The position numbers were made by a program, and so were the translations under genes. DNA of 12,536 nt from Thermoanaerobaculia bacterium (GTDB lineage Bacteria > Acidobacteriota > Thermoanaerobaculia > UBA5066). Below, piece after piece: positions 1 through 5,889 of this stretch. The notes below the pieces were generated by a model. It did not search any database. It saw only the letters and a program-made list of their open reading frames with translations, and was not told where the DNA came from. How positions within the stretch are numbered: the first letter of the stretch is position 1; each line of letters begins with the position of its first letter. The DNA is taken from assembly GCA_017999215.1 (NCBI GenBank), contig JAGOBQ010000073.1, forward strand, positions 1 to 12,536, written 5' to 3'.

Positions 1-236
1 GCTGGTACGACATGGTCCTCTACTACTCGGCCCACCTCGACTGGTTCCACCGCTACCTCGGCGGCGCGCCGTCGCCGTACGACCCGAAGGCGCTCGCCTT
101 CAACGACGTCTTCGGGAAGGAGAAGGACGAGGCGAAGGACGACGCGAAGGCGCCGGCGAAGGACGACGCGAAGCCCGCGCCGAAGAAGGCCGTCCCGCCG
201 AAGCCCGAGGAGAAGAAGGTCCCGGCGAACGGGTAG
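1..236 (+). CDS. C-terminal end of a probable S9-family (prolyl oligopeptidase-like) peptidase, partial
   Basis: Only the last 77 residues are visible. The frame is open to the left edge (first full codon at 3, reading WYDMVLYY) and stops with TAG at 234-236. The segment HLDWFHRYLGG followed by a short Pro/Tyr/Asp stretch resembles the final helix and tail of S9-type alpha/beta-hydrolase peptidases (acylaminoacyl or dipeptidyl peptidase-like), in which this helix packs after the catalytic His. No catalytic residue lies inside the window, so the family call rests on this tail alone. The last ~40 residues form a low-complexity Lys/Ala/Asp/Pro tail (repeats of the type KDDAK and PAPKK), probably disordered and unlike a compact peptidase C-terminus. 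Another alpha/beta hydrolase is possible. The coding frame and stop are certain; the function is a moderate inference. Confidence 0.55.
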   Translation, partial: WYDMVLYYSAHLDWFHRYLGGAPSPYDPKALAFNDVFGKEKDEAKDDAKAPAKDDAKPAPKKAVPPKPEEKKVPANG

Positions 237-255
237 CCGATACGCAGGCCCCGGT

Positions 256-296
256 TGCATGGCGCGAGGCTCCGTCCGGTAGACTCGCGCCATGCA
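256..296. promoter_or_regulatory. Perfect 13-bp inverted repeat over the antitoxin start codon (candidate TA operator)
   Basis: TGCATGGCGCGAG (256-268) and its exact reverse complement CTCGCGCCATGCA (284-296) are separated by 15 nt. The right arm contains the ATG of the antitoxin gene (292-294). A dyad at the start of a TA operon is the usual place where antitoxin or toxin-antitoxin complex binds to autorepress. If transcription began upstream of 256, the same sequence could instead fold in mRNA and hide the start codon. The symmetry is seen directly; the function is inferred. Confidence 0.6.
280..285 (+). promoter_or_regulatory. Possible -10 element giving a leaderless antitoxin transcript
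   Basis: TAGACT at 280-285 matches the TAnnnT pattern of bacterial -10 elements and lies 6 nt before the ATG at 292. Transcription would then begin at or next to the A of the start codon. No Shine-Dalgarno sequence precedes that ATG, which fits a leaderless mRNA. I see no convincing -35 box. The element lies between and partly within the arms of the inverted repeat, so a bound repressor would cover it. Confidence 0.35.
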
Positions 297-504
297 CCGG
301 CTCCTCCACGCCGAGGTCGACGCTGACGGGAACCTTCGGACGCTCGAGCCTCTCGAGCTCCCGGCCGGCTCCCGGGTCCTCGTTTCGGTCGCTCTCGACG
401 ACGGGTCGATCGAGACGGCGCTCCTGAGCGAGGCGGCCCTTCGCGCCGACTGGGATCGGCCGGAAGAGGACGAGGCGTGGCAGCACCTGCACCCGGCGTC
501 GTAG
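292..504 (+). CDS. Antitoxin of a type II TA module, AF2212/DUF104-like
   Basis: This is a 70-residue acidic protein. The N-terminal half (LLHAEVDADGNLRTLEPLELPAGSRVLVSV) has the beta-hairpin pattern of AF2212/DUF104-like antitoxins, in which a 'G.LRPLEPL.LPEG..V' stretch is typical. The C-terminal third (about residues 44-66: LLSEAALRADW, then RPEEDEAWQHL) is an acidic amphipathic tail of the kind that wraps around a PemK/MazF toxin and blocks its RNA site. The gene overlaps the downstream toxin gene by 28 nt, the standard antitoxin-first arrangement. The ATG at 292 has no Shine-Dalgarno sequence and lies in a 13-bp inverted repeat, which suggests autoregulation or leaderless translation. 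The family call rests on pattern and context; the antitoxin role follows mainly from the toxin next to it. Confidence 0.75.
   Translation: MHRLLHAEVDADGNLRTLEPLELPAGSRVLVSVALDDGSIETALLSEAALRADWDRPEEDEAWQHLHPAS
463..470 (+). promoter_or_regulatory. Shine-Dalgarno sequence for the overlapping toxin gene
   Basis: GAAGAGGA at 463-470 lies 6 nt before the GTG at 477. It is inside the antitoxin coding region and supports a toxin start that overlaps the antitoxin by 28 nt. Confidence 0.6.
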
Positions 505-821
505 TCGTCGTCCGCTTCCCCTTCTCCGGCCTCTCTTCCTCGAAGTTCCGGCCCGCCGTCGTCCTGGCCAGTGCCGGAAATTCCGACTGGCTCCTCTGTC
601 AGGTCACGAGCAATGCCTGGTCGGACCCCGAAGCAATCGAACTTCCCCAGTCCGCCTTCGCCTCGGGGGGCCTTCACGGCACGGGCTACGCCCGACCGGG
701 CAAGGTCTTCACGGCACACGCCTCCCTCGTGTCGGGTCACGCAGGCGTTCTGACTGCGGCCGCCCACCTCGCGGTCGTCGAAGCCGTGATTCGTCTCCTG
801 CAGCGCAGCTTCCTCGCGTAG
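477..821 (+). CDS. PemK/MazF-like endoribonuclease toxin
   Basis: A 114-residue protein with a GTG start at 477. MazF/PemK toxins are SH3-like barrels that cut single-stranded RNA in the cytoplasm and halt growth when the antitoxin is lost. The N-terminal stretch VVVVVRFPFSGLSSSKFRP, then AVVL (residues 8-30), corresponds to the family pattern 'G.iv...fPf.d....K.RPavVl'. Arg25-Pro26 is the conserved Arg-Pro of the active-site strand. The later block YARPGKVFTAHASLV (71-85) matches the conserved strand that carries the catalytic Ser/Thr region, with Thr79 and Ser83 as candidates. The length is normal for the family. A TAG at 819-821 ends it, 76 nt before the SdpI gene. No frameshift or missing motif is visible, so the module is probably intact. 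Confidence 0.82.
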   Translation: MAAPAPGVVVVVRFPFSGLSSSKFRPAVVLASAGNSDWLLCQVTSNAWSDPEAIELPQSAFASGGLHGTGYARPGKVFTAHASLVSGHAGVLTAAAHLAVVEAVIRLLQRSFLA

Positions 822-834
822 GTCGTCGTCCCGC

Positions 835-857
835 GCGGCGCCCCGGCGGGCCGCCGC
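835..857 (+). terminator. Weak GC hairpin after the toxin gene
   Basis: GCGGCG (835-840) can pair with CGCCGC (852-857) around an 11-nt loop, 14 nt beyond the toxin stop. There is no U-tract, and in DNA of this GC content 6-bp stems are common. It may end the TA transcript, or be chance. Confidence 0.2.
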
Positions 858-861
858 TCCC

Positions 862-885
862 TATACTCGACAGCCGGCCGGGAGG
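862..885 (+). promoter_or_regulatory. Candidate promoter -10 and ribosome-binding site for the SdpI-family gene
   Basis: TATACT at 862-867 differs from the consensus TATAAT at one position and stands out in a GC-rich region. A start about 7 nt downstream would give a leader of roughly 25 nt. GGGAGG at 880-885 is a plausible Shine-Dalgarno sequence, though 12 nt from the ATG at 898 is a long spacing. No good -35 box is seen. The SdpI gene may thus be transcribed separately from the TA pair. Confidence 0.45.
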
Positions 886-897
886 TCCACGGTCGCC

Positions 898-1245
898 ATG
901 ACGATCTACGAGAAGGGGCTCGTCACGATCCTCGTCGTCGACGCCGTCTCCATCCTCATCTCGATTCCGCTCGTGCTCCGGAAGATCGGCCCGAACGTCG
1001 TCTACGGTTACCGGACGCGCGCGACGCTCTCCGACCCTGCGCTCTGGTACGAGGCGAACGCGCTCTTCGGCCGCCGCCTGATCGCCGCCAGCCTCGTCTC
1101 GGCGCTCGCCGCGCTCTTCCTCGCGCGCCCCGGGCTCCTCGCGCCCGACACGTTCCTGCCGGTCTCGGTCGTCCTCCTCGGCGCGCCGGTCGCGGTGGCG
1201 GGCGTGATGACGTCGCGACTCGTGGCGCGGTACGTGAAGGGCTGA
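898..1245 (+). CDS. SdpI-family integral membrane protein
   Basis: A 115-residue membrane protein with three hydrophobic segments (about residues 8-27, 61-78 and 86-107). Between the first two lies the SdpI hallmark: NVVYGYRT (33-40), then Trp50, the pair Ala53-Asn54 and Gly58. In Bacillus subtilis SdpI is the membrane immunity protein and signal receptor for the SdpC cannibalism toxin, but most family members in other phyla stand alone with unknown roles. This one is the short, single-domain form, lacking the N-terminal extra helices of B. subtilis SdpI. There is no sdpC- or sdpR-like gene nearby, and the upstream neighbour is a cytoplasmic RNase-type TA pair, to which it is not obviously connected. 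The family call is firm; an immunity role is not supported by this context. Confidence 0.8.
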   Translation: MTIYEKGLVTILVVDAVSILISIPLVLRKIGPNVVYGYRTRATLSDPALWYEANALFGRRLIAASLVSALAALFLARPGLLAPDTFLPVSVVLLGAPVAVAGVMTSRLVARYVKG

Positions 1246-1320
1246 GGGCCGCTGGAGAGGGCACCCGGGCCCGGGGACGTTCAAGCGAGCTCCCGGGGCG
1301 CCCTCCGCCGAACCTTGACA

Positions 1321-1366
1321 CGCCTCGCGGAGAGGCTCGCGGGGGCGTTTCCGCCCCCGCGAGGCG
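1321..1366. terminator. Strong GC hairpin between convergent genes (12-bp stem, TTTC loop)
   Basis: CTCGCGGGGGCG (1336-1347) pairs perfectly with CGCCCCCGCGAG (1352-1363) around a 4-nt loop. It ends 5 nt before the TGA of the RND permease gene (1369-1371), which is read on the other strand, and is 90 nt beyond the SdpI stop. There is no U-run on either side, so it is not a textbook intrinsic terminator, but the position between convergent genes fits a bidirectional transcript end. CGCCTCGCGG at 1321-1330 can pair with CCGCGAGGCG at 1357-1366, giving a competing 10-bp hairpin. Confidence 0.55.
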
Positions 1367-1368
1367 CC

Positions 1369-4300
1369 TCACGAAGCCGGCACGAGACCCGGTCCCTCCG
1401 GTTCGGAGCCCGCGACCTCGTTCTCCGTCTCCTCCGCCCCGCGCGTCCGCGCGACGAGGACGTAGATGGACGGAACGACGAGGAGGGTGAAGGCCGTGCC
1501 GATGAACATGCCGGTGACGAGGACGATGCCGATCGAGTTTCGGGCGCCCGCGCCGGGTCCGCTCGCGAAGACGAGGGGGAGGTGGCCCATGATCGTCGCC
1601 GCCGTCGTCATCAGGACGGGGCGGAGCCGCGTGCTCGCGGCCTCGACGACGGCCTTCACCTTGTCGGTCCCCGTCTCCTGGAGCTTGTTCGCGAACTCCA
1701 CGATGAGGATGCCGTTCTTGGCGACGAGACCGACGAGGGTGATGAGGCCGACCTGGCTGTAGACGTTCAGCGAGGTGAAGTTGAGGAACGAGAAGAGGAG
1801 CGCCCCCGCGAGCGCGAGCGGGACCGAGCCCGCGAGGATGATGAAGGGGTCCCGGAAGCTCTCGAACTGCGCCGCCAGGACGAGGTAGATGAGGATCGCC
1901 GACAGGAGGAGCGTCCCGAGGAACTTGCTCCCCTCGACGCGCAGCTGGCGCGACTCGCCGGCGTAGTCGAGCGTGAAGCCCTTCGGCAGGATCTTCGCGG
2001 CCTCCGCCTCGAGGAACGCGAGGGCCTTGTCGAGCGAGACGCCCGGCGCGGTGACGCCCTGGATGCGGACCGCGTTGAGCTGCTGGAAGCGCTTCAGCTC
2101 CCTCGGCTCGGTCGTCGTCTTCAGGGTTGCGAACGTCGAAAGGGGCACGAGGCGCCCGTCGGCCCCCGTGACGTGGATCTGCTCGAGCTGGTCGGGGGTG
2201 AGCCGCTCCGCGCGCTTGACCTGCGGGATGACCTTGTAGCTCCGGCCCTGGATGGAGAAGCGGTTCACGTAGTTCCCCCCGAGCATCGTCGAGAGGTCCC
2301 GGCCGGCGTCGGCCAGGTTGACGCCCTGCGCCCGCACCTTGTCGCGGTCGAAGACGACCTCGACCTGCGGCTGGTCGAACTTCAGGTCCGCGTCCGCGAA
2401 CATGAAGAGGCCGCTCCCGAAGGCCTTGCCGACGAGCTGGCCCGCGAACTCCGTCAGCCGCTCCGGCTCGGCGGTCGAGGCGATGACGAGGTCCACCGGG
2501 AAGTCGCCGCCTCCCGGAAGCGCCGGAGGGGTCAGCGAGATGATGCGCACCCCCGGGATCTTCGAGAGCTTCTGCGAAGCCTCGACGTGGAGCTCGGCGG
2601 TCGACCGCTCGCGCTCGCTCCAGGGCTTCGTGACCATCCCGCCGAAGCCGCCGCTCGGGGACGTGATCTGGAAGATGCTGTCGGCCTCGGGGAACGAGCG
2701 ATAGACGTCGTGGACCTGCGCGGCGAAGAGCTTCGTCTGGTCGAGCGTCGCGTTCGGCGCGGCCTGGATGATCCCGAAGACGACGCCCTGGTCCTCGTGC
2801 GGCGCGAGCTCCCGCTGCGAGAAGAGGTAGAACGGGACGACGAGGAGCGAGACGAGGACCCAGAGCGTGAGGACGACGGGCCGGTAGTTCAGCGTGGCGC
2901 CGAGCTGCCGCTCGTAGGTCCTCCTCACGAACTCGAAGCGCCGGTTCACCCATCCGGCGAAGCCGCGCTCGGAGTCTCCCGCGCGGAGGAGCTTCGCGCC
3001 CATCATCGGCGAGAGCGTGAGCGCGACGACGCCCGAGACGATCACCGCGCCCGCGAGCGTGAACGCGAACTCGCGGAAGAGCGCTCCGGTGAGCCCTCCC
3101 TGGAGGCCGACGGGCGCGTAGACGGCCGCGAGCGTGATCGTCATGGCGACGATCGGGCCGACGAGCTCGCGCGCGGCCACGAGGGCCGCCTCGAGCGGCT
3201 TCTTCCCGAGCTGCAGGTGCCGCTCGACGTTCTCGACCATGACGATGGCGTCGTCCACGACGAGGCCGACGGAGAGGACGATCGCGAGGAGCGTCAGGAG
3301 GTTGATCGTGAAGCCGGCGATCGCCATGAGGAAGACGGCGCCGACGAGCGAGACGGGGATCGCGACGACGGGGATGAGGACGGACCGGACGGAGCCCAGG
3401 AAGAGGAAGATCACGACGATCACGATCAGGAGCGTCTCGGTGAGGGTCTTCAGCACCTCGTCGATGGCGTCCTGGATGTAGGCCGTCGAGTCGTAGGGGA
3501 CCCCGACCTTCATGCCCGCCGGGAGCTGCGCCCGGATCTCGGGGATCGCCTCGCGCACCCCTGCGGTGACCTCGAGCGCGTTCGCCGTCGGGAGGACCCA
3601 GATGCCCATGAACGTGGCGTCCTGGCCGTTGAAGTGGACGTCCGACTCGTAGTCCTCGGCGCCGAGCGTGACGTCGGCGATCTCGCCGAGCCGCACGATG
3701 GAGCCCTTCTCCCGCTTCACGACGAGCTGGCGGAACTCCTCGGCGGTCTGGAGGTTCGTGTTCGCGACGAGGTTGACGGAGACCATCGTGCCCTTCGTGC
3801 GACCGAGGGCCGAGAGGTAGTTGTTGTTCGCGAGCGCTTCGCGCACCTGGGAGGCGGAAAGGCCGAGCGCCGCCATCCGCTCGGGCTTCAGCCAGATGCG
3901 CATCGCGAAGTTGCGGCTCCCGAGGATGTCGGCGCGCTGGACGCCCGCGATCGCCGAGAGCCTCGGCTGGACGACGCGCGTCAGGTAGTCGGTGATCTGG
4001 TTCTGGTCGAGGTCGGCCGAGGAGAAGCCGATGTACATCGCCGCGAACTGCGAGTCCGCGGTCTCCAGCTCGATGACGGGGGCCTGGGCCTCGGGCGGGA
4101 GGTCGTTCCGCACCTGCGCGACCTTCGCCTGCACCTGGGTCAGCGCGGCGTTCGTGTCGTAGTTCAGCCTCAGGTGGACGGTGATCGTGCTGACGCCCTG
4201 CGCGCTCGACGACTCGAGGTAGTCGATGCCGTCGGCGCTCGCGATGACGCGCTCGAGGGGCGTCGTGATGAAGCCGCGGACGAGGTCGGCGTTCGCGCCG

Positions 4301-4455
4301 ACGTAGGCCGTCGTCACCTTCACGACGGCGATGTCGCTCCGCGGGTACTGCCTCACGGAGAGCGACCGGATCGACTGGAGGCCGGCGATCGTGATGACGA
4401 GGCTGACGACGACCGCGAGGACGGGGCGCTTGACGAAGAGGTCTGTCAGCTTCAT
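1369..4455 (-). CDS. RND multidrug efflux permease, HAE-1 family (AcrB/MexF/MdtB-like)
   Basis: A 1028-residue inner-membrane proton/drug antiporter, the usual length for the family. It starts MKLTDLFVKRPVLA (the typical cytoplasmic start plus TM1). The porter domain follows (about 35-335), then TM2-TM6 with GLVVDDAIVMVEN (397-409), whose Asp401-Asp402 correspond to the AcrB proton-relay pair. TM7 is near 528-546, the second porter domain covers about 550-840, and TM8-TM12 include VAKNGILIVEF (911-921) with the relay Lys913. All three relay residues are present, so it should be active. The ATG at 4455 has AGGA (4462-4465) 6 nt upstream and overlaps the adaptor stop by one base (TGATG), implying translational coupling. 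The hydrophilic tail after residue 1003 is Glu/Pro-rich and not conserved in the family. The substrate cannot be read from sequence. An outer-membrane channel gene is not present in the window. Confidence 0.95.
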   Translation of the reverse strand: MKLTDLFVKRPVLAVVVSLVITIAGLQSIRSLSVRQYPRSDIAVVKVTTAYVGANADLVRGFITTPLERVIASADGIDYLESSSAQGVSTITVHLRLNYDTNAALTQVQAKVAQVRNDLPPEAQAPVIELETADSQFAAMYIGFSSADLDQNQITDYLTRVVQPRLSAIAGVQRADILGSRNFAMRIWLKPERMAALGLSASQVREALANNNYLSALGRTKGTMVSVNLVANTNLQTAEEFRQLVVKREKGSIVRLGEIADVTLGAEDYESDVHFNGQDATFMGIWVLPTANALEVTAGVREAIPEIRAQLPAGMKVGVPYDSTAYIQDAIDEVLKTLTETLLIVIVVIFLFLGSVRSVLIPVVAIPVSLVGAVFLMAIAGFTINLLTLLAIVLSVGLVVDDAIVMVENVERHLQLGKKPLEAALVAARELVGPIVAMTITLAAVYAPVGLQGGLTGALFREFAFTLAGAVIVSGVVALTLSPMMGAKLLRAGDSERGFAGWVNRRFEFVRRTYERQLGATLNYRPVVLTLWVLVSLLVVPFYLFSQRELAPHEDQGVVFGIIQAAPNATLDQTKLFAAQVHDVYRSFPEADSIFQITSPSGGFGGMVTKPWSERERSTAELHVEASQKLSKIPGVRIISLTPPALPGGGDFPVDLVIASTAEPERLTEFAGQLVGKAFGSGLFMFADADLKFDQPQVEVVFDRDKVRAQGVNLADAGRDLSTMLGGNYVNRFSIQGRSYKVIPQVKRAERLTPDQLEQIHVTGADGRLVPLSTFATLKTTTEPRELKRFQQLNAVRIQGVTAPGVSLDKALAFLEAEAAKILPKGFTLDYAGESRQLRVEGSKFLGTLLLSAILIYLVLAAQFESFRDPFIILAGSVPLALAGALLFSFLNFTSLNVYSQVGLITLVGLVAKNGILIVEFANKLQETGTDKVKAVVEAASTRLRPVLMTTAATIMGHLPLVFASGPGAGARNSIGIVLVTGMFIGTAFTLLVVPSIYVLVARTRGAEETENEVAGSEPEGPGLVPAS

Positions 4456-5588
4456 CACGAGTCCTGCGGCTTCGGGGCCGGGTCGTTCCCGGGCCGGATC
4501 CGGTTGTCGACCTCGACGGCCGCGCCGGGGCGGAGCTTGAAGACGCCCGAGGTGACGACCTCCTGGCCCGGCTCGAGGCCGGACAGGACGGCCACCTGGT
4601 CGCCGCGGGACGGTCCGAGCTTCACGAACTGCTGCTGCACGCCACGGTAGGCCGCGCCGTCCGGGCCCTTCAGCCGGGCGACGACGAAGACCGAGTCGCC
4701 GTAGGGCGCGAAGCTGATGGCCGAGCCCGGAAGGGCGATCACCGGGGTCGACGTGCCGAGGTCCGCCTCGACCTCCACGAACATCCCGGGACGGAGCGTG
4801 CCGTCGGGGTTCGGGAGCGTCGCCTGGATCTCCACGTTCCGCGTCGCCACGTCGACGACCGAGTCGATCGCCGTGATCCTCGCGACGAACCGGGCTTCCG
4901 ACCCCGACGCGTCCTGCGACCTCACCTGGACGGCCGCGCCCTTCCGGAGGCGGCTGACATCCTGCTGCGGGACCGAGAAGTTCACGTGGATCGGGTCGAT
5001 CGATTCGAGCGAGACGATCTTCTCCCCCGCCGCGAGGTACTGGCCGAGGTTCGCCCGGCGGATGCCGAGGATCCCGGAGAAGGGCGCCCGGATCGTCTTC
5101 CGCGCGATCGTCGCCCGGATCTCTCCGACGCGAGCTGTTCCCTCCGTGTGCTCCGCGAGCGCGCGGTCGTAATCCGCCTGTGACAGGACGCCGCCGTCGC
5201 GGAGCCCGCGGGCCCTTTCGAGGTTCAGCCGGGCGAGCTCGAGCTGGGCCTCGGCAGCCGCGAGCTGCGCCCGCTCCTGCCGCGTGTCGAGCTCCGCGAG
5301 GACGGCCCCCTGCGCGACGGGGCGTCCGGACTCGAACGAGATCCTGTCGACGACGCCGGGAAGGTCCGCGCTCACGGAGACGCCGTGGACGGCGACGACG
5401 GTCCCGATGGCCGCCAGGCTGGAAGGCCAGCGGTCCTCCCGGGCGACGGTCGTCGTGACCGCGTCCGGAGGAGGCCGGAACGAGGCGCCCTGCGCGCCGG
5501 CGGCCCGCAGCTGACCGTACTTCAGGGCCGCGACGGCCGCTACGAACGCGGCCACGAGGGAGAGCATCAGCGACATCCGTCTCTTCAT
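4455..5588 (-). CDS. RND efflux periplasmic adaptor (membrane fusion protein, HlyD/AcrA family)
   Basis: A 377-residue adaptor that would link the downstream permease to an outer-membrane channel. Residues ~5-23 form a hydrophobic N-terminal membrane anchor or signal. There is no lipobox Cys, so it is not an AcrA-type lipoprotein. A first biotinyl/lipoyl half follows (about 66-105, with PGVVDRISFESGRPVAQG). Next are an Ala/Leu/Arg/Glu-rich alpha-hairpin (106-160), the second lipoyl half with the family motif IRAPFSGILGIRRANLGQYL (167-186), a beta-barrel (about 199-275, with RPGMFVEVEADL) and a membrane-proximal C-terminal domain. I chose the ATG at 5588 over an upstream in-frame GTG at 5630 because GGAGGGA lies 7 nt before it and it begins MKRR followed directly by the hydrophobic segment. 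The closest style is MexE/MdtA/MexH-like adaptors. Confidence 0.92.
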   Translation of the reverse strand: MKRRMSLMLSLVAAFVAAVAALKYGQLRAAGAQGASFRPPPDAVTTTVAREDRWPSSLAAIGTVVAVHGVSVSADLPGVVDRISFESGRPVAQGAVLAELDTRQERAQLAAAEAQLELARLNLERARGLRDGGVLSQADYDRALAEHTEGTARVGEIRATIARKTIRAPFSGILGIRRANLGQYLAAGEKIVSLESIDPIHVNFSVPQQDVSRLRKGAAVQVRSQDASGSEARFVARITAIDSVVDVATRNVEIQATLPNPDGTLRPGMFVEVEADLGTSTPVIALPGSAISFAPYGDSVFVVARLKGPDGAAYRGVQQQFVKLGPSRGDQVAVLSGLEPGQEVVTSGVFKLRPGAAVEVDNRIRPGNDPAPKPQDS

Positions 5589-5595
5589 GAGAGAG

Positions 5596-5602
5596 TCCCT
5601 CC
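5596..5602 (-). promoter_or_regulatory. Shine-Dalgarno sequence setting the adaptor start
   Basis: GGAGGGA on the - strand, 7 nt before the ATG at 5588. It favours this start over the in-frame upstream GTG at 5630, which would place 14 non-conserved residues ahead of the membrane anchor. Confidence 0.75.
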
Positions 5603-5641
5603 AGGCCCGCCGCCCGGGGGGCTGCGCCAACGGCCGGAGCC

Positions 5642-5660
5642 GGACCGGCGGAACCGGTCC
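5642..5660. promoter_or_regulatory. Inverted repeat upstream of the RND operon (candidate operator)
   Basis: GGACCGG (5642-5648) and CCGGTCC (5654-5660) form a perfect 7-bp dyad around CGGAA, 54 nt upstream of the adaptor start. RND operons are commonly repressed by TetR- or MarR-type proteins at such dyads. No regulator gene is adjacent, and a GC-only palindrome is weak evidence in this genome. Confidence 0.3.
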
Positions 5661-5889
5661 CCGAGGCCTGCGCGCCCGATCCCGAGTACGAGACGGAGGG
5701 GGTACGCCAGAACCTGCGACAGGGTTTCAGGGTGAGGACGACGGATATTCGCGCCGGTCGCCTCGTCCCCGGCCCCGCCACAGCCCGGTCCCGATCCGTC
5801 GAGCCGACGACTATCCGGTTCGTCCTGAACGATTTACCGTGTCGCAGCCGGTCTCCCGCCGGTGGAGGGCGAAACCGAGGCGTCGCGGA

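Larger units (their letters stand above)
5589..5889. other. Gene-free stretch between purQ and the RND operon
   Basis: These 301 bp lie downstream of purQ and upstream of the efflux operon, both on the - strand. Open frames crossing it on either strand lack homology-like features and run into the shadow frames of neighbouring genes. It holds the adaptor's ribosome-binding site and a 7-bp inverted repeat (5642-5660). The more AT-rich patches around 5745-5752 and 5808-5838 are the likeliest places for a promoter, but I find no -35/-10 pair good enough to name. The direct repeat CCCTGAAACCCTG on the - strand near 5720-5735 is the only other pattern noted. Confidence 0.6.

Noticed and set aside
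709..1284. A - strand open frame opposite the SdpI gene
   Set aside because: The product is Arg/Asp/Gly-rich without hydrophobic structure. The + strand frame has the SdpI hallmarks and three membrane segments.
1316..1322. TTGACA-like sequence near 1316 as a -35 promoter box
   Set aside because: No -10 element follows at a proper distance, and any transcript would run antisense into the permease gene. Probably chance.
1315..4650. A very long + strand open frame (1111 codons) antisense to the RND permease
   Set aside because: Its product is an Arg/Asp/Glu-rich, low-hydrophobicity sequence without domains, the usual artefact opposite a high-GC gene. The - strand reading gives a full-length RND permease with all relay residues.
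4456..5781. Extension of the permease frame upstream to 5781
   Set aside because: The added 440 residues are Arg/Pro-rich and lie in the +1 frame of the adaptor gene. The MKLTDLF start at 4455 with AGGA upstream is typical of the family.
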